A stretch of DNA of 64,000 nucleotides from Streptomyces sp. NBC_01142 (GTDB lineage Bacteria > Actinomycetota > Actinomycetes > Streptomycetales > Streptomycetaceae). The stretch is from NCBI RefSeq assembly GCF_026341125.1, contig NZ_JAPEOR010000001.1, positions 2,294,001-2,358,000 on the forward strand, written 5' to 3'. The translations under genes were made by a program, and so were the position numbers. The notes under the pieces are model-generated. The model did not search any database, had not been told where the DNA came from, and saw nothing but the letters and a program-made list of their open reading frames with translations. Positions 15,991 through 24,837 of the stretch are shown piece by piece. How positions within the stretch are numbered: the stretch's first letter is position 1; every line of letters begins with the position of its first letter.

Positions 15991-17077
15991 TACCGCGTCC
16001 GCAACCCTCGACACCACCAAGCCCCTCAGTCTCGTCAGGAACCCCAAGGCGTACGCCTGGATCGCCTTCGGTGTCCTCCTCCTCGCCCTCCCCTTCTACC
16101 TCGACCGCTTCTGGCTCCAGGCCGGGCTGTTCGCCATGGCCGCCGCGGTCGGCGCCATCGGGATCAACCTGCTCACCGGCGCGACCGGACAGCTCTCCAT
16201 GGGCCACGCCTTCTTTCTCGCCGTCGGCGCGTACGGCTACTGCGTCCTGGCGGGCGGCAACGACGCCGAGAGCGGCCACCGCCTCGTCGGCCTCGGCCTG
16301 CCGACCTGGCTCGCCGCCGTCCTCGCCGTGCTTCTCGCGGGCCTGGCCGGCGGGTTGTTCAGCCCGATCGCGGGCCGGCTGCGCGGCGCGTATCTCGGTA
16401 TCGCCACCCTCGCCCTGATCTTCATCGGCCAGCACGTCCTGTTCAACGCCCGGGATCTGACCGGGGGCTTCAACGGGCGCGCCGTCCCGCCGCTCTCCCT
16501 TTTCGGCTTCGACTTCGACGACACCGAGGTCGTCATCGCCGCCGTTCCCTTCCAGTCCATGGAGAAGCTCTGGTACGTGGCGCTGCTCGCACTCCTGGCC
16601 GGCGGGCTGTTCGCACGCGGGGTGCTGCGCGGCCGCCCCGGACGCGCCATGAACGCCCTGCGCGACCACCGCATCGCCGCGGGCGTGATGGGTGTCCCGG
16701 TCGCCCGCTACCGGGCCGCCGTCTTCGTTCTGTCCTCGATGTACGCGGGACTCGCGGGCGTCCTGCTGGCCCTGGTCTTCCAGCGCACGGTCCCCGAGTA
16801 CTTCGGCATGATCCTGTCCCTCGAATATCTCGCCATGATCGTGATCGGCGGCCTCGGCACGGTCGCGGGAGCGGTCGTCGGCGCGGTCTTCGTCTCCCTG
16901 CTGCCGCAAGTCCTCACCCACTACAGCGACAGCCTCCCGCTGGTCTCCGCCCCGGGCACGGGCGGGGTCTCGCCCGGGGAGGCGTCCCGCTATCTGTACG
17001 GCGCCGCGGTCGTCGCCGTGGTGCTGTTCCTGCCCGGCGGGCTCACCCGTCCCATCACTCCACGGGAGAAGAAATGA
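15983..17077 (+). CDS. livM: Branched-chain amino acid-type ABC transporter permease LivM
   Basis: The 364-residue membrane protein carries the LivM core GINLLTGATGQLSMGHAFF, the coupling segment ALRDHRIAAGVMGVPVARYR, and IVIGGLGTVAGAVVGA. About ten hydrophobic segments are visible. The region around residues 150-190 includes an acidic insertion (FDFDDTE) between helices. GTG 15983 overlaps the end of livH, and the stop overlaps the start of the binding-protein gene (ATGA at 17074-17077). Confidence 0.88.
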   Translation: MSDTASATLDTTKPLSLVRNPKAYAWIAFGVLLLALPFYLDRFWLQAGLFAMAAAVGAIGINLLTGATGQLSMGHAFFLAVGAYGYCVLAGGNDAESGHRLVGLGLPTWLAAVLAVLLAGLAGGLFSPIAGRLRGAYLGIATLALIFIGQHVLFNARDLTGGFNGRAVPPLSLFGFDFDDTEVVIAAVPFQSMEKLWYVALLALLAGGLFARGVLRGRPGRAMNALRDHRIAAGVMGVPVARYRAAVFVLSSMYAGLAGVLLALVFQRTVPEYFGMILSLEYLAMIVIGGLGTVAGAVVGAVFVSLLPQVLTHYSDSLPLVSAPGTGGVSPGEASRYLYGAAVVAVVLFLPGGLTRPITPREKK

Positions 17078-18330
17078 AGCCACGTCTGTACGCGGCGGTG
17101 CTCGCGGCCGCACTGACCCTTACCGTCGCCGGATGCAGCGAGAAGGCCACCAAGGGCGAGGGCGACGAGAAGGACGCCGGGGGCGTCAAGACCGGCGAGG
17201 GCGTCACCGGCAAGACCATCACCCTGGGCGTACTCACCGACATGACCGGCGTCTACGCCTCCCTCGGCAAGAGCGTCACGCAGGCCCAGCAGCTGTGGGC
17301 GAAGCAGACCAACGCGGCCGGCGGCATCTGCGGCCGGAACATCGAGCTGACCGTCCGCGATCACGGCTACGACCCGCAGAAGGCCGTCGCCGCCTATACC
17401 GAACTCGAACCGGAGGTACTCGGCTTCGCCCAGTTCATCGGCTCACCCTTCGTCGCCGCGGTCAAACAGCGCATCGACGGCCAGGACAAGGGACTCGTCC
17501 TGCCCCAGGCCTGGTCCGCCAGTCTGCTCGGCAGCCCGTATGTGCGCGTCGTGGGCGCGACGTACGACATCGAGACGATCAACGCGGTCGACTACCTGCT
17601 CACCCGGAAGCGCATCGCCAAGGGGGACAGGATCGGCCATGTCTACTTCGAGGGCGACTACGGCGAGAACGCACTGGCCGGCTCGAGGTACGCAGCCGGG
17701 CAAGCCGGGCTGACCGTCGTCGAGCAGAAGATCAAACCGACGGACAACGATATGTCGGCGCAGGTCGCAGCGCTGAAGAAGGCAGGCGTCAAGGCGGTCC
17801 TGATCAGTGCCGGACCACGTCAGGCGGCCTCGCTGGTCGGCGTCGCGGCGGCCGGCGGCTTCAATGTCCCGGTCGTCGGCAACAACTCCGCCTTCGCGCC
17901 GCAGCTGCTGGCGACTCCGGCGGGTCCCGCGCTGACGAAGGACTACTACGTCGCCGCCTCCACCCTCCCCATCGGCGCCCCGGACGCGGGCCCGGCCAAG
18001 CTCGCCAAGGAGTACACGGCCGCCTACCCCAAGGACGGCCTCGACAACGGCGTCGTCGCCGGGTACACCGCCGCCAACGTCTACGGGGAGGTCCTGAGGA
18101 AGGCCTGCGCCGACAAGGACCTGACCCGGGCCGGCATCGACAAGGCGCTGCTGACCCTGACGGCGTACGACAGCGGCTTCGGCATCACGCACGACTTCTC
18201 CGACCCCGCCGCGCCCTCGACCCGGCAGAGCCTGATCCTGAAGCCGGACACCAAGGTTCCGGGCGGTCTGAAGGTGGTGCGGCCGGCGACCGTGGCGAAG
18301 GCGGCGGAGTCCTTCAAGGCAGGCGGCTGA
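17074..18330 (+). CDS. livJ: Substrate-binding lipoprotein of the liv-type transporter
   Basis: The 418-residue protein has a lipoprotein signal ending at LTVAGC (lipid-modified Cys20), a charged linker, then a Leu/Ile/Val-type periplasmic-binding fold starting TITLGVLTDMTGVYASLGKS and continuing with NAAGGICGRNIELTVRDHGY. It captures the ligand at the cell surface and delivers it to LivHM. The ligand is not certain: this fold also serves urea, amides and aromatic compounds. Last gene of the operon, followed by two hairpins. Confidence 0.85.
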   Translation: MKPRLYAAVLAAALTLTVAGCSEKATKGEGDEKDAGGVKTGEGVTGKTITLGVLTDMTGVYASLGKSVTQAQQLWAKQTNAAGGICGRNIELTVRDHGYDPQKAVAAYTELEPEVLGFAQFIGSPFVAAVKQRIDGQDKGLVLPQAWSASLLGSPYVRVVGATYDIETINAVDYLLTRKRIAKGDRIGHVYFEGDYGENALAGSRYAAGQAGLTVVEQKIKPTDNDMSAQVAALKKAGVKAVLISAGPRQAASLVGVAAAGGFNVPVVGNNSAFAPQLLATPAGPALTKDYYVAASTLPIGAPDAGPAKLAKEYTAAYPKDGLDNGVVAGYTAANVYGEVLRKACADKDLTRAGIDKALLTLTAYDSGFGITHDFSDPAAPSTRQSLILKPDTKVPGGLKVVRPATVAKAAESFKAGG

Positions 18331-18349
18331 TCCCGCGGATGCGGTGCCG

Positions 18350-18382
18350 GGCATTGCCGGGCTGGCACTGCCCGGCAATGCC
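18350..18382 (+). terminator. First hairpin after the liv operon
   Basis: A perfect 13-bp inverted repeat (GGCATTGCCGGGC and its complement) with a 7-base loop, 20 bases after the binding-protein stop codon. It probably terminates the liv operon together with the next hairpin. Confidence 0.65.
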
Positions 18383-18387
18383 AGGAC

Positions 18388-18430
18388 ATGACGAGGGCCC
18401 GGGTGCGATCCGCACCCGGGCCCTCGTCAT
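18388..18430. terminator. Perfect 20-bp hairpin between convergent genes
   Basis: Two perfectly complementary 20-base arms (starting ATGACGAGGGCCCGGG) flank a loop of only three bases (ATC). It lies between the convergent liv operon and pssA, 13 bases from the pssA stop, and is symmetric, so it should act as a bidirectional terminator. Confidence 0.85.
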
Positions 18431-18442
18431 GCATGGATACCG

Positions 18443-19306
18443 CTACGGCAGCTGTGCCGTCCTTGCCTCGCGGCTTTCGCGGCGGTTGTCACGGAAGGTG
18501 TTCACGCGTCGCGCGGTCGCGAAGAGCGGGATCGTCGCCGCCATCACGATCTGCAGGGCGCAGCCGGTCTGGAGCAGCACCTGACCGCCCGGGGCGTCGA
18601 ACGCCCACGCCGCCAGCATCCCCATCGCGGCCACTATCCAGCCGAGCATCGCCACCGCGAGGACACCCCGCGGCTTGGGGTACTCGACCCGGCTCACCAT
18701 CAGCCATGCCGTGCCGATGATCGCCAGCAGCGTCGGGATGAACGGCAGCTCCAGCAGCACGATGGAGACGACCGTGAGCGCGCCGAAGGGGCTCGGCATG
18801 CCCTGGAACATGCCGTCCTTCATGGTGACGCAGGAGAATCTGGCAAGCCGCAGCACCACCGCCAGCAGCACGACGATCGCGGCCACCGCCGAGACCTTCT
18901 GCTGGGCGTCGTCCGCGACCATTCCGTACACGAGCACGAAGTAGGCGGGGGCAAGCCCGAAGCTGATCAGGTCGGAGAGGTTGTCCAGCTCCGCGCCCAT
19001 CGGCGAGCTGCGCAGCTTGCGTGCCACGAGCCCGTCGCAGAGATCGAAGATCGCCGCGAGCAGCATCAGGATCACGGCGGTGGCGGCGCTGTTGCGCGCC
19101 ATGCCGCTCTCGTTGCTGCCCGTCAGGTGCGGGATGAGGATCCCGGTGGTGGTGAAGTACACCGCCATGAATCCGCATGTGGCGTTACCGAGCGTGAGGG
19201 TGTCCGCTATTGACAGCCTCAGTGACAGGGGCATGTCTTCGGTGTCGTCCTCGGCCTCAGCCTCGGCGACCCAGCCGGCCTGTGTGTCGGGATCAATCAC
19301 GGTCAA
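18443..19306 (-). CDS. pssA: CDP-diacylglycerol--serine O-phosphatidyltransferase
   Basis: The 287-residue membrane enzyme makes phosphatidylserine from CDP-diacylglycerol and serine. The CDP-alcohol phosphotransferase signature is seen at FDLCDGLVARKLRSSPMGAE followed by LDNLSDLISFG. About seven hydrophobic helices follow an acidic cytoplasmic N terminus (EAEAEDDTED). It overlaps psd by 14 bases, so the two genes form a phosphatidylethanolamine synthesis unit: PssA makes the substrate that Psd decarboxylates. Confidence 0.9.
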   Translation of the reverse strand: MTVIDPDTQAGWVAEAEAEDDTEDMPLSLRLSIADTLTLGNATCGFMAVYFTTTGILIPHLTGSNESGMARNSAATAVILMLLAAIFDLCDGLVARKLRSSPMGAELDNLSDLISFGLAPAYFVLVYGMVADDAQQKVSAVAAIVVLLAVVLRLARFSCVTMKDGMFQGMPSPFGALTVVSIVLLELPFIPTLLAIIGTAWLMVSRVEYPKPRGVLAVAMLGWIVAAMGMLAAWAFDAPGGQVLLQTGCALQIVMAATIPLFATARRVNTFRDNRRESREARTAQLP

Positions 19307-19949
19307 TTCGAGTCACCCCCGCGGTCGTGGTCTGACCGACCTCGACAGCGACGTCGACACCTTCCGGAAGGTAGATGTCAACGCGCGATCCGAAGCGGAT
19401 CAGACCGATGCGCTCGCCCTGCTCGACCTTGGTCCCCTGCGGCAGGTACGGCACGATGCGCCGGGCGACGGCGCCCGCGATCTGCACCATCTCGATGTCG
19501 CCGAGCTCGGTGTCGAAGTGCCAGACAACGCGCTCGTTGTTCTCGCTCTCCTTGTTGAACGCCGGAACGAAACCGCCGGGGATGTGCTCGACGGACGTCA
19601 CCGTGCCCGCGAGGGGAGCGCGGTTGACGTGAACGTTCAGCGGGCTCATGAAGATCGCGACGCGGGTGCGTCCGTCCTTCCACGGCATGATGCTCTGCAC
19701 CACACCGTCGGCGGGCGAAATGACCCGGCCCTGAGCGATCTCGCGCTCGGGGTCACGGAAGAACCACAGCATGCCCGCCGCGAGCGCGGTGGTGGGCACG
19801 GCAATGGCCGCCGCGCGCCGGGAGCGGCGCGAGCGGGCCAGGCTGAGTGCTGCGGTGGCGACGGTCGGCAGAAGCCACGGCGATGCTCCGCGAGCGATAC
19901 GTACGCCAAAGAGGCTGTCGCGTGGTGCAGAGGTTTGGCTGTGGGGCAT
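19293..19949 (-). CDS. psd: Phosphatidylserine decarboxylase proenzyme (short type)
   Basis: The 218-residue proenzyme converts phosphatidylserine to phosphatidylethanolamine using a pyruvoyl group formed by self-cleavage at G187-S188 in LIRFGSRVD. Conserved D81 (SPADGVVQ) and H107 (PLNVHVNR) fit the Asp-His-Ser cleavage machinery. One or two hydrophobic segments near residues 24-36 and 48-63 anchor it. ATG 19949 is chosen because GAAGG stands 6 bases upstream, though the frame is open to 20108. Confidence 0.9.
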   Translation of the reverse strand: MPHSQTSAPRDSLFGVRIARGASPWLLPTVATAALSLARSRRSRRAAAIAVPTTALAAGMLWFFRDPEREIAQGRVISPADGVVQSIMPWKDGRTRVAIFMSPLNVHVNRAPLAGTVTSVEHIPGGFVPAFNKESENNERVVWHFDTELGDIEMVQIAGAVARRIVPYLPQGTKVEQGERIGLIRFGSRVDIYLPEGVDVAVEVGQTTTAGVTRIDRD

Positions 19950-20117
19950 GGATGACCTTCGTAGCGGATGATGCCGCGCTGGCAACGGGGACGGCGGCTT
20001 TCCGTCGATGTTATCGGGTGCAAGCCGCAACTGGGAAAGCAAGAAGCCGAGTCGGAGGCCGGAAGACGATGACAGGGTGTGATCTTCTTCGCGGCCAAAC
20101 CGGCTCATACGCGAAAA

Positions 20118-21323
20118 TCAGCCCTGGAACCGGTACTCCTCGAGCAGCCGACGACCAATGATCATTTTCTGGATCTCGGCGGTACCTTCACCGATCAGCA
20201 GCATCGGCGCCTCGCGGTAGAGGCGCTCGATCTCGTACTCCTTGGAGAAGCCGTAGCCGCCGTGGATACGGAAGGCGTCCTCGACGACTTCCTTGCAGTA
20301 CTCGGAGGCGAGGTACTTCGCCATCCCTGCCTCCAGGTCGTTTCGTTCCCCGGAGTCCTTTTTGCGTGCTGCGTTCACCATCATCGCATGCGCGGCCTCG
20401 ACCTTGGTAGCCATCTCAGCCAGCTTGAACTGAATTGCCTGGTGCTGAGCGATCGGCTTGCCGAAAGTGTGACGCTGCTGGGCATACGAGACACCCAGTT
20501 CGAACGCACGTTGCGCGACGCCACAGCCACGTGCCGCGACATTGACGCGACCGACTTCGACGCCGTCCATCATTTGGTAAAACCCTCGGCCGGTGGTGCC
20601 GCCGAGTACCCGATTGGCCGGAATGCGCAGTCCGTCCATGATGAGCTCGGTCGTGTCGACGCCCTTGTAGCCCATCTTGTCGATCTTCCCCGGAATGGTG
20701 AGGCCGGGTCGGACCTCCCCGAAGCCGGGCTCCTTCTCGACCAGGAAGGTCGTCATCGACTTGTGGGGGGCGGTGCCCTCCGGGTGTCCTTCGTCACTCC
20801 GGCACAGAACGGCGACCAGATTGGACGTTCCGCCGTTCGTCAGCCACATCTTCTGGCCGGTGAGGACGTACTCGTCGCCGTCCTTGACGCCCTTGGACGT
20901 GATCGCCGACACATCGGAGCCCAGCGCCGGCTCGGACATCGAGAACGCGCCACGCGTCTCGCCCAGCGCCATCCGCGGCAGGAAGGTGTCCTTCTGCTCC
21001 TGCGTGCCGTGCTGCTTGAGCATGTACGCGACGATGAAGTGCGTGTTGATGATGCCCGAGACGGACATCCAGCCACGGGCGATCTCCTCGACGCACAGCG
21101 CGTACGTGAGAAGCGACTCGCCCAGGCCGCCGTACTCCTCCGGGATCATCAGCCCGAACAGACCGAGTTCCTTGAGGCCTTCGACGATCTGCGTGGGGTA
21201 CTCGTCGCGGTGCTCCAGCTCGGTGGCGACAGGGATGATCTCCTTGTCGACGAAGTCCCGGACGGTGGCCAGAATTTCCTGCTGGACGTCGGTCAGCCCG
21301 TGCGTCTGGGCGAGTCGGCTCAT
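20118..21323 (-). CDS. Acyl-CoA dehydrogenase of the ethylmalonyl-CoA cluster (probable methylsuccinyl-CoA dehydrogenase)
   Basis: The 401-residue flavoenzyme has typical acyl-CoA dehydrogenase segments: AFSMSEPALGSDVSAITSKG, QKMWLTNGG, the KMGYKGVDTTEL loop, QRHTFGKPIAQHQAIQF, and IHGGYGFSKEYEIERLYREA before GEGTAEIQ. As the last gene of a block with ccr, mutase, lyase and hydratase, its likely step is methylsuccinyl-CoA to mesaconyl-CoA, but its length is that of ordinary short-chain dehydrogenases, not the longer proteobacterial enzyme. GGAGAAG precedes ATG 21323; the stop of the hydratase gene is 2 bases away. Confidence 0.85.
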   Translation of the reverse strand: MSRLAQTHGLTDVQQEILATVRDFVDKEIIPVATELEHRDEYPTQIVEGLKELGLFGLMIPEEYGGLGESLLTYALCVEEIARGWMSVSGIINTHFIVAYMLKQHGTQEQKDTFLPRMALGETRGAFSMSEPALGSDVSAITSKGVKDGDEYVLTGQKMWLTNGGTSNLVAVLCRSDEGHPEGTAPHKSMTTFLVEKEPGFGEVRPGLTIPGKIDKMGYKGVDTTELIMDGLRIPANRVLGGTTGRGFYQMMDGVEVGRVNVAARGCGVAQRAFELGVSYAQQRHTFGKPIAQHQAIQFKLAEMATKVEAAHAMMVNAARKKDSGERNDLEAGMAKYLASEYCKEVVEDAFRIHGGYGFSKEYEIERLYREAPMLLIGEGTAEIQKMIIGRRLLEEYRFQG

Positions 21324-21325
21324 GG

Positions 21326-21850
21326 CTACTTCTCCGTGTTCTGCCGTGGGGCCTGGAGCTCCGGGCGGCCGGGCTGCTCGCCGCCGCGCTCCTTGATGTA
21401 TGTCTCGGTCGGGACCATCACCTTGCGCCGGAACACGCAGACGAGGGTGCCGTCCTGCTTGTAGCCCTTGGTCTCGACGTAGACGATCCCGCGGTCGCTC
21501 TTCGAGCGGGAGGGAGTCTTGTCGAGGACGGTCGTCTCGCCGTAGATCGTGTCGCCGTGGAAGGTCGGCGCGACGTGCTTCAGCGACTCGACCTCCAGGT
21601 TGGCGATCGCCTTGCCCGAAACGTCCGGGACCGACATGCCGAGCAGCAGCGAGTAGATGTAGTTGCCGACGACGACGTTCTTCCCGAAATCGGTCGTCTT
21701 CTCCGCATAGTTGGTGTCCATGTGGAGGGGGTGGTGGTTCATGGTGAGCAGACAGAAGAGGTGGTCGTCGTACTCGGTGACCGTCTTCCCGGGCCAGTGC
21801 TTGTAGACCGCGCCGACCTCGAACTCTTCGTAGGTGCGTCCGAACTGCAT
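21326..21850 (-). CDS. MaoC-family hydratase (probable mesaconyl-CoA hydratase)
   Basis: The 174-residue protein is a single hotdog-fold MaoC-like hydratase with the motif CLLTMNHHPLHMDTNYAEKT near residue 35, where Asp and His of the hydratase motif sit. By position it should add water to mesaconyl-CoA to give beta-methylmalyl-CoA. It is about half the length of the double-hotdog proteobacterial Mch, so dimerisation probably supplies the second fold. Only 3 bases separate it from the lyase gene upstream and 2 from the dehydrogenase downstream. Confidence 0.8.
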   Translation of the reverse strand: MQFGRTYEEFEVGAVYKHWPGKTVTEYDDHLFCLLTMNHHPLHMDTNYAEKTTDFGKNVVVGNYIYSLLLGMSVPDVSGKAIANLEVESLKHVAPTFHGDTIYGETTVLDKTPSRSKSDRGIVYVETKGYKQDGTLVCVFRRKVMVPTETYIKERGGEQPGRPELQAPRQNTEK

Positions 21851-21853
21851 CGC

Positions 21854-22819
21854 TTACGCCTCCGGGGCTTCGAACTTGGACGTGCGCTGCAGGCCGGCCG
21901 CCCGGCCCTTGCCCGCGACGACCAGGGCCATCTTGCGGCTGGCCTCGTCGATCATCTCGTCGCCGAGCATCGCCGAGCCCTTCTTGCCGCCGGCCTCCGA
22001 GGTGCACCACTCGTAGGCGTCCAGGATCAGCTCGGCGTGGTCGTAGTCCTCCTGGGAGGGCGAGAAGACCTCGTTGGCCGCATCCACCTGGCCGGGGTGC
22101 AGCACCCACTTGCCGTCGAAGCCCAGCGCGGCCGCACGGCCGGCGACCTCGCGGTACGCGTCCACGTCACGGATCTGCAGGAAGGGACCGTCGATCGCCT
22201 GGAGGTCGTGCGTACGGGCCGCCATCAGGATGCGCATCAGGATGTAGTGGTACGCGTCGGCGCCGTAGCCGGGCGGCTGCTGGCCGACGACCAGGGTCTT
22301 CATGTTGATGGAGGCCATGAAGTCGGCCGGGCCGAAGATGATGGTCTCCAGACGCGGCGAGGCGGCGGCGATCTCGTCGACGTTCACCAGACCCTTGGCG
22401 TTCTCGATCTGCGCCTCGATGCCGATCTTGCCGACCTCGAAGCCCATCGTCTTCTCGATCTGGGTCAGCAGCAGGTCCAGCGCCTTGACCTGGGTGGCGT
22501 CCTGGACCTTCGGCAGCATGATGCAGTCGAGGTTGGGGCCCGCGCCCTCGACGACGGTCACCACGTCGCGGTACGTCCAGTGCGTGGTCCAGTCGTTGAC
22601 CCGCACGACCCGGGTCTTGCCCGTCCAGTCGCCGTTGTTGAGCGCGTCGACGATGGTGTGCCTGGCGCCTTCCTTGGCGAGCGGCGCGCACGCGTCCTCC
22701 AGGTCCAGGAAGACCTGGTCGGCCGGGAGGCCCTGGGCCTTCTCCAGGAAGCGCGGGTTCGAACCGGGGACCGCGAGGCAGGAGCGGCGCGGGCGCAGAC
22801 GGTTGACGGGCGTGGTCAT
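21854..22819 (-). CDS. CoA-ester lyase, HpcH/HpaI-CitE type (probable malyl/beta-methylmalyl-CoA lyase)
   Basis: The 321-residue TIM-barrel protein begins RPRRSCLAVPGSNPRFLEKA and has DQVFLDLEDACAPLAKEGAR, with metal-binding Glu/Asp, plus IGIEAQIENAKGLVNVDEIA and IIFGPADFMASI. This matches the CitE/malyl-CoA lyase family. In the ethylmalonyl-CoA pathway it splits beta-methylmalyl-CoA to propionyl-CoA and glyoxylate. Its ATG overlaps the mutase stop (ATGA, 22816-22819). The frame extends further upstream inside the mutase gene but without homology. Confidence 0.85.
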   Translation of the reverse strand: MTTPVNRLRPRRSCLAVPGSNPRFLEKAQGLPADQVFLDLEDACAPLAKEGARHTIVDALNNGDWTGKTRVVRVNDWTTHWTYRDVVTVVEGAGPNLDCIMLPKVQDATQVKALDLLLTQIEKTMGFEVGKIGIEAQIENAKGLVNVDEIAAASPRLETIIFGPADFMASINMKTLVVGQQPPGYGADAYHYILMRILMAARTHDLQAIDGPFLQIRDVDAYREVAGRAAALGFDGKWVLHPGQVDAANEVFSPSQEDYDHAELILDAYEWCTSEAGGKKGSAMLGDEMIDEASRKMALVVAGKGRAAGLQRTSKFEAPEA

Positions 22820-24828
22820 GCGGGGACCTCCAGAGGGTCGAGCTTGTTCGCTTTCCGGATCTCGTCGACGATACGGCCGATGATCTCCGTGATGCCGAAG
22901 TCCTTCGGGGTGAAGACGGCGGCCACACCCGCCGCCTTCAGATCGGCGGCGTCGGCGTTCGGGATGATCCCGCCGACGATCACCGGAATGTCGGCCGCGC
23001 CGGCCTCTCGCAGCCGGTCCAGCACATCCGGCACCAGCTCGGCGTGCGAGCCGGACAGGATCGACAGGCCCACACAGTGCACGTCCTCCGCGAGCGCGGC
23101 GTTGACGATCTGCTCGGGCGTGAGCCGGATGCCCTGGTAGACCACTTCGAAGCCCGCGTCGCGGGCACGTACGGCGATCTGCTCGGCACCGTTGGAGTGG
23201 CCGTCGAGGCCGGGCTTGCCGACCAGCAGACGCAGCCTCCCCGAGCCCAGCTCGTCGGCGGTGCGGGACACCTTCTCCCGTACGGCAGCCAGCGGCGTGC
23301 CCGCTTCCGCGGTGACCGCGACGGGGGCGCTGGAGACGCCCGTGGGCGCGCGGAACTCGCCGAACACATCGCGCAGGGCCCACGACCACTCGCCGGTGGT
23401 GACACCCGCGCGGACGCACTCCACGGTTGCTTCCATCAGGTTGACGGAGCCCGCGGCGGCCTTCTTCAGCGAGGCCAGGGCCTCGGTCGCGCGTGCCTCG
23501 TCGCGGTTGTCGCGCCATTCGTGGAGCGACGCGACCACGCGTGCCTCGTTCGCCGGGTCGACCGTCATGATCGCTTCGTCCAGGTCCGCGGTGAGCGGAT
23601 TGGGCTCGGTCGACTCGAAGCAGTTGACGCCGATGATCTTCTCGTCGCCCGACTCGATCCGGGCTCGCCGCTCGGCGTGCGAGGAGACCAGCTGTGACTT
23701 GAGGTAGCCGGATTCGACGGCGGCCATCGCGCCGCCCATCTGCTGGATCCGGTCGATCTCGGCGAGGCACTCGGTGACCAGGGAGTCCACCTTGGCCTCG
23801 ATGACATGCGAGCCCTCGAAGATGTCCTCGTACTCCAGCAGGTCCGACTCGTGGGCCAGTACCTGCTGGATACGGAGCGACCACTGCTGGTCCCACGGCC
23901 GGGGAAGTCCCAGCGCCTCGTTCCACGCCGGGAGTTGTACGGCCCGGGCGCGGGCGTCCTTGGAGAGGGTGACGGCCAGCATTTCGAGGACGATGCGCTG
24001 GACGTTGTTCTCCGGCTGGGCCTCGGTCAGACCGAGGGAGTTGACCTGGACGCCGTAGCGGAAGCGGCGCTGCTTGTCGTTCTCGATGCAGTACCGCTCA
24101 CGCGTGACCTTGTCCCAGATTCGGGAGAAGGCACGCATCTTGCACATCTCTTCGATGAACCGAACGCCTGCGTTGACGAAGAAGGAGATACGGGCGACGA
24201 CATCGCCCTTGCGGTCCTCGGGGACCTGACCCGAGGCGAACACCGCGTCGAGCACGGCGATCGCGGTGGACATCGCGTACGAGATCTCCTGGACCGGAGT
24301 GGCCCCCGCCTCCTGCAGGTGGTAGCTGCAGATGTTGATCGGGTTCCACTTCGGGATGTTGTTCACCGTGTAGGTGATCATGTCCGTCGTCAGACGGAGC
24401 GAAGGACCGGGCGGGAAGACATGGGTCCCGCGCGACAGATACTCCTTGACGATGTCGTTCTGCGTCGTCCCCTGGAGCTTGGTGATGTCCGCGCCCTGTT
24501 CCTCGGCGACCACCTGGTACATCGCCAGCAGCCACATGGCGGTGGCGTTGATGGTCATCGAGGTGTTCATCTGCTCCAGCGGTATCTCCTGGAACAGCCG
24601 GCGCATGTCGCCCAGATGCGAGACCGGGACCCCGACCCGGCCCACCTCGCCGCGGGCGAGGATGTGGTCGGGGTCGTAGCCGGTCTGCGTCGGCAGGTCG
24701 AACGCGACCGACAGGCCGGTCTGGCCCTTGGCCAGATTGCGCCGGTAGAGCTCGTTGGACGCTTCGGCGGTCGAGTGACCGGCGTACGTCCGCATGAGCC
24801 AGGGCCGGTCCTTCTGACGTTCAGTCAT
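22816..24828 (-). CDS. meaA: Ethylmalonyl-CoA mutase, B12-dependent
   Basis: The 670-residue protein is a single-chain acyl-CoA mutase. The N-terminal barrel begins RPWLMRTYAGHSTAEASNEL with the substrate segment VAFDLPTQTGYDPDH; the C-terminal cobalamin domain carries DGHSNG with H544 as lower axial ligand, then LSILSGSH and VIVGGIIPN. Sequence style and position next to ccr fit MeaA/Ecm, which turns ethylmalonyl-CoA into methylsuccinyl-CoA, rather than methylmalonyl-CoA mutase. The gene starts 9 bases after ccr. It is the entry to the mesaconyl branch. Confidence 0.9.
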   Translation of the reverse strand: MTERQKDRPWLMRTYAGHSTAEASNELYRRNLAKGQTGLSVAFDLPTQTGYDPDHILARGEVGRVGVPVSHLGDMRRLFQEIPLEQMNTSMTINATAMWLLAMYQVVAEEQGADITKLQGTTQNDIVKEYLSRGTHVFPPGPSLRLTTDMITYTVNNIPKWNPINICSYHLQEAGATPVQEISYAMSTAIAVLDAVFASGQVPEDRKGDVVARISFFVNAGVRFIEEMCKMRAFSRIWDKVTRERYCIENDKQRRFRYGVQVNSLGLTEAQPENNVQRIVLEMLAVTLSKDARARAVQLPAWNEALGLPRPWDQQWSLRIQQVLAHESDLLEYEDIFEGSHVIEAKVDSLVTECLAEIDRIQQMGGAMAAVESGYLKSQLVSSHAERRARIESGDEKIIGVNCFESTEPNPLTADLDEAIMTVDPANEARVVASLHEWRDNRDEARATEALASLKKAAAGSVNLMEATVECVRAGVTTGEWSWALRDVFGEFRAPTGVSSAPVAVTAEAGTPLAAVREKVSRTADELGSGRLRLLVGKPGLDGHSNGAEQIAVRARDAGFEVVYQGIRLTPEQIVNAALAEDVHCVGLSILSGSHAELVPDVLDRLREAGAADIPVIVGGIIPNADAADLKAAGVAAVFTPKDFGITEIIGRIVDEIRKANKLDPLEVPA

Positions 24829-24837
24829 CTGTGGGCC

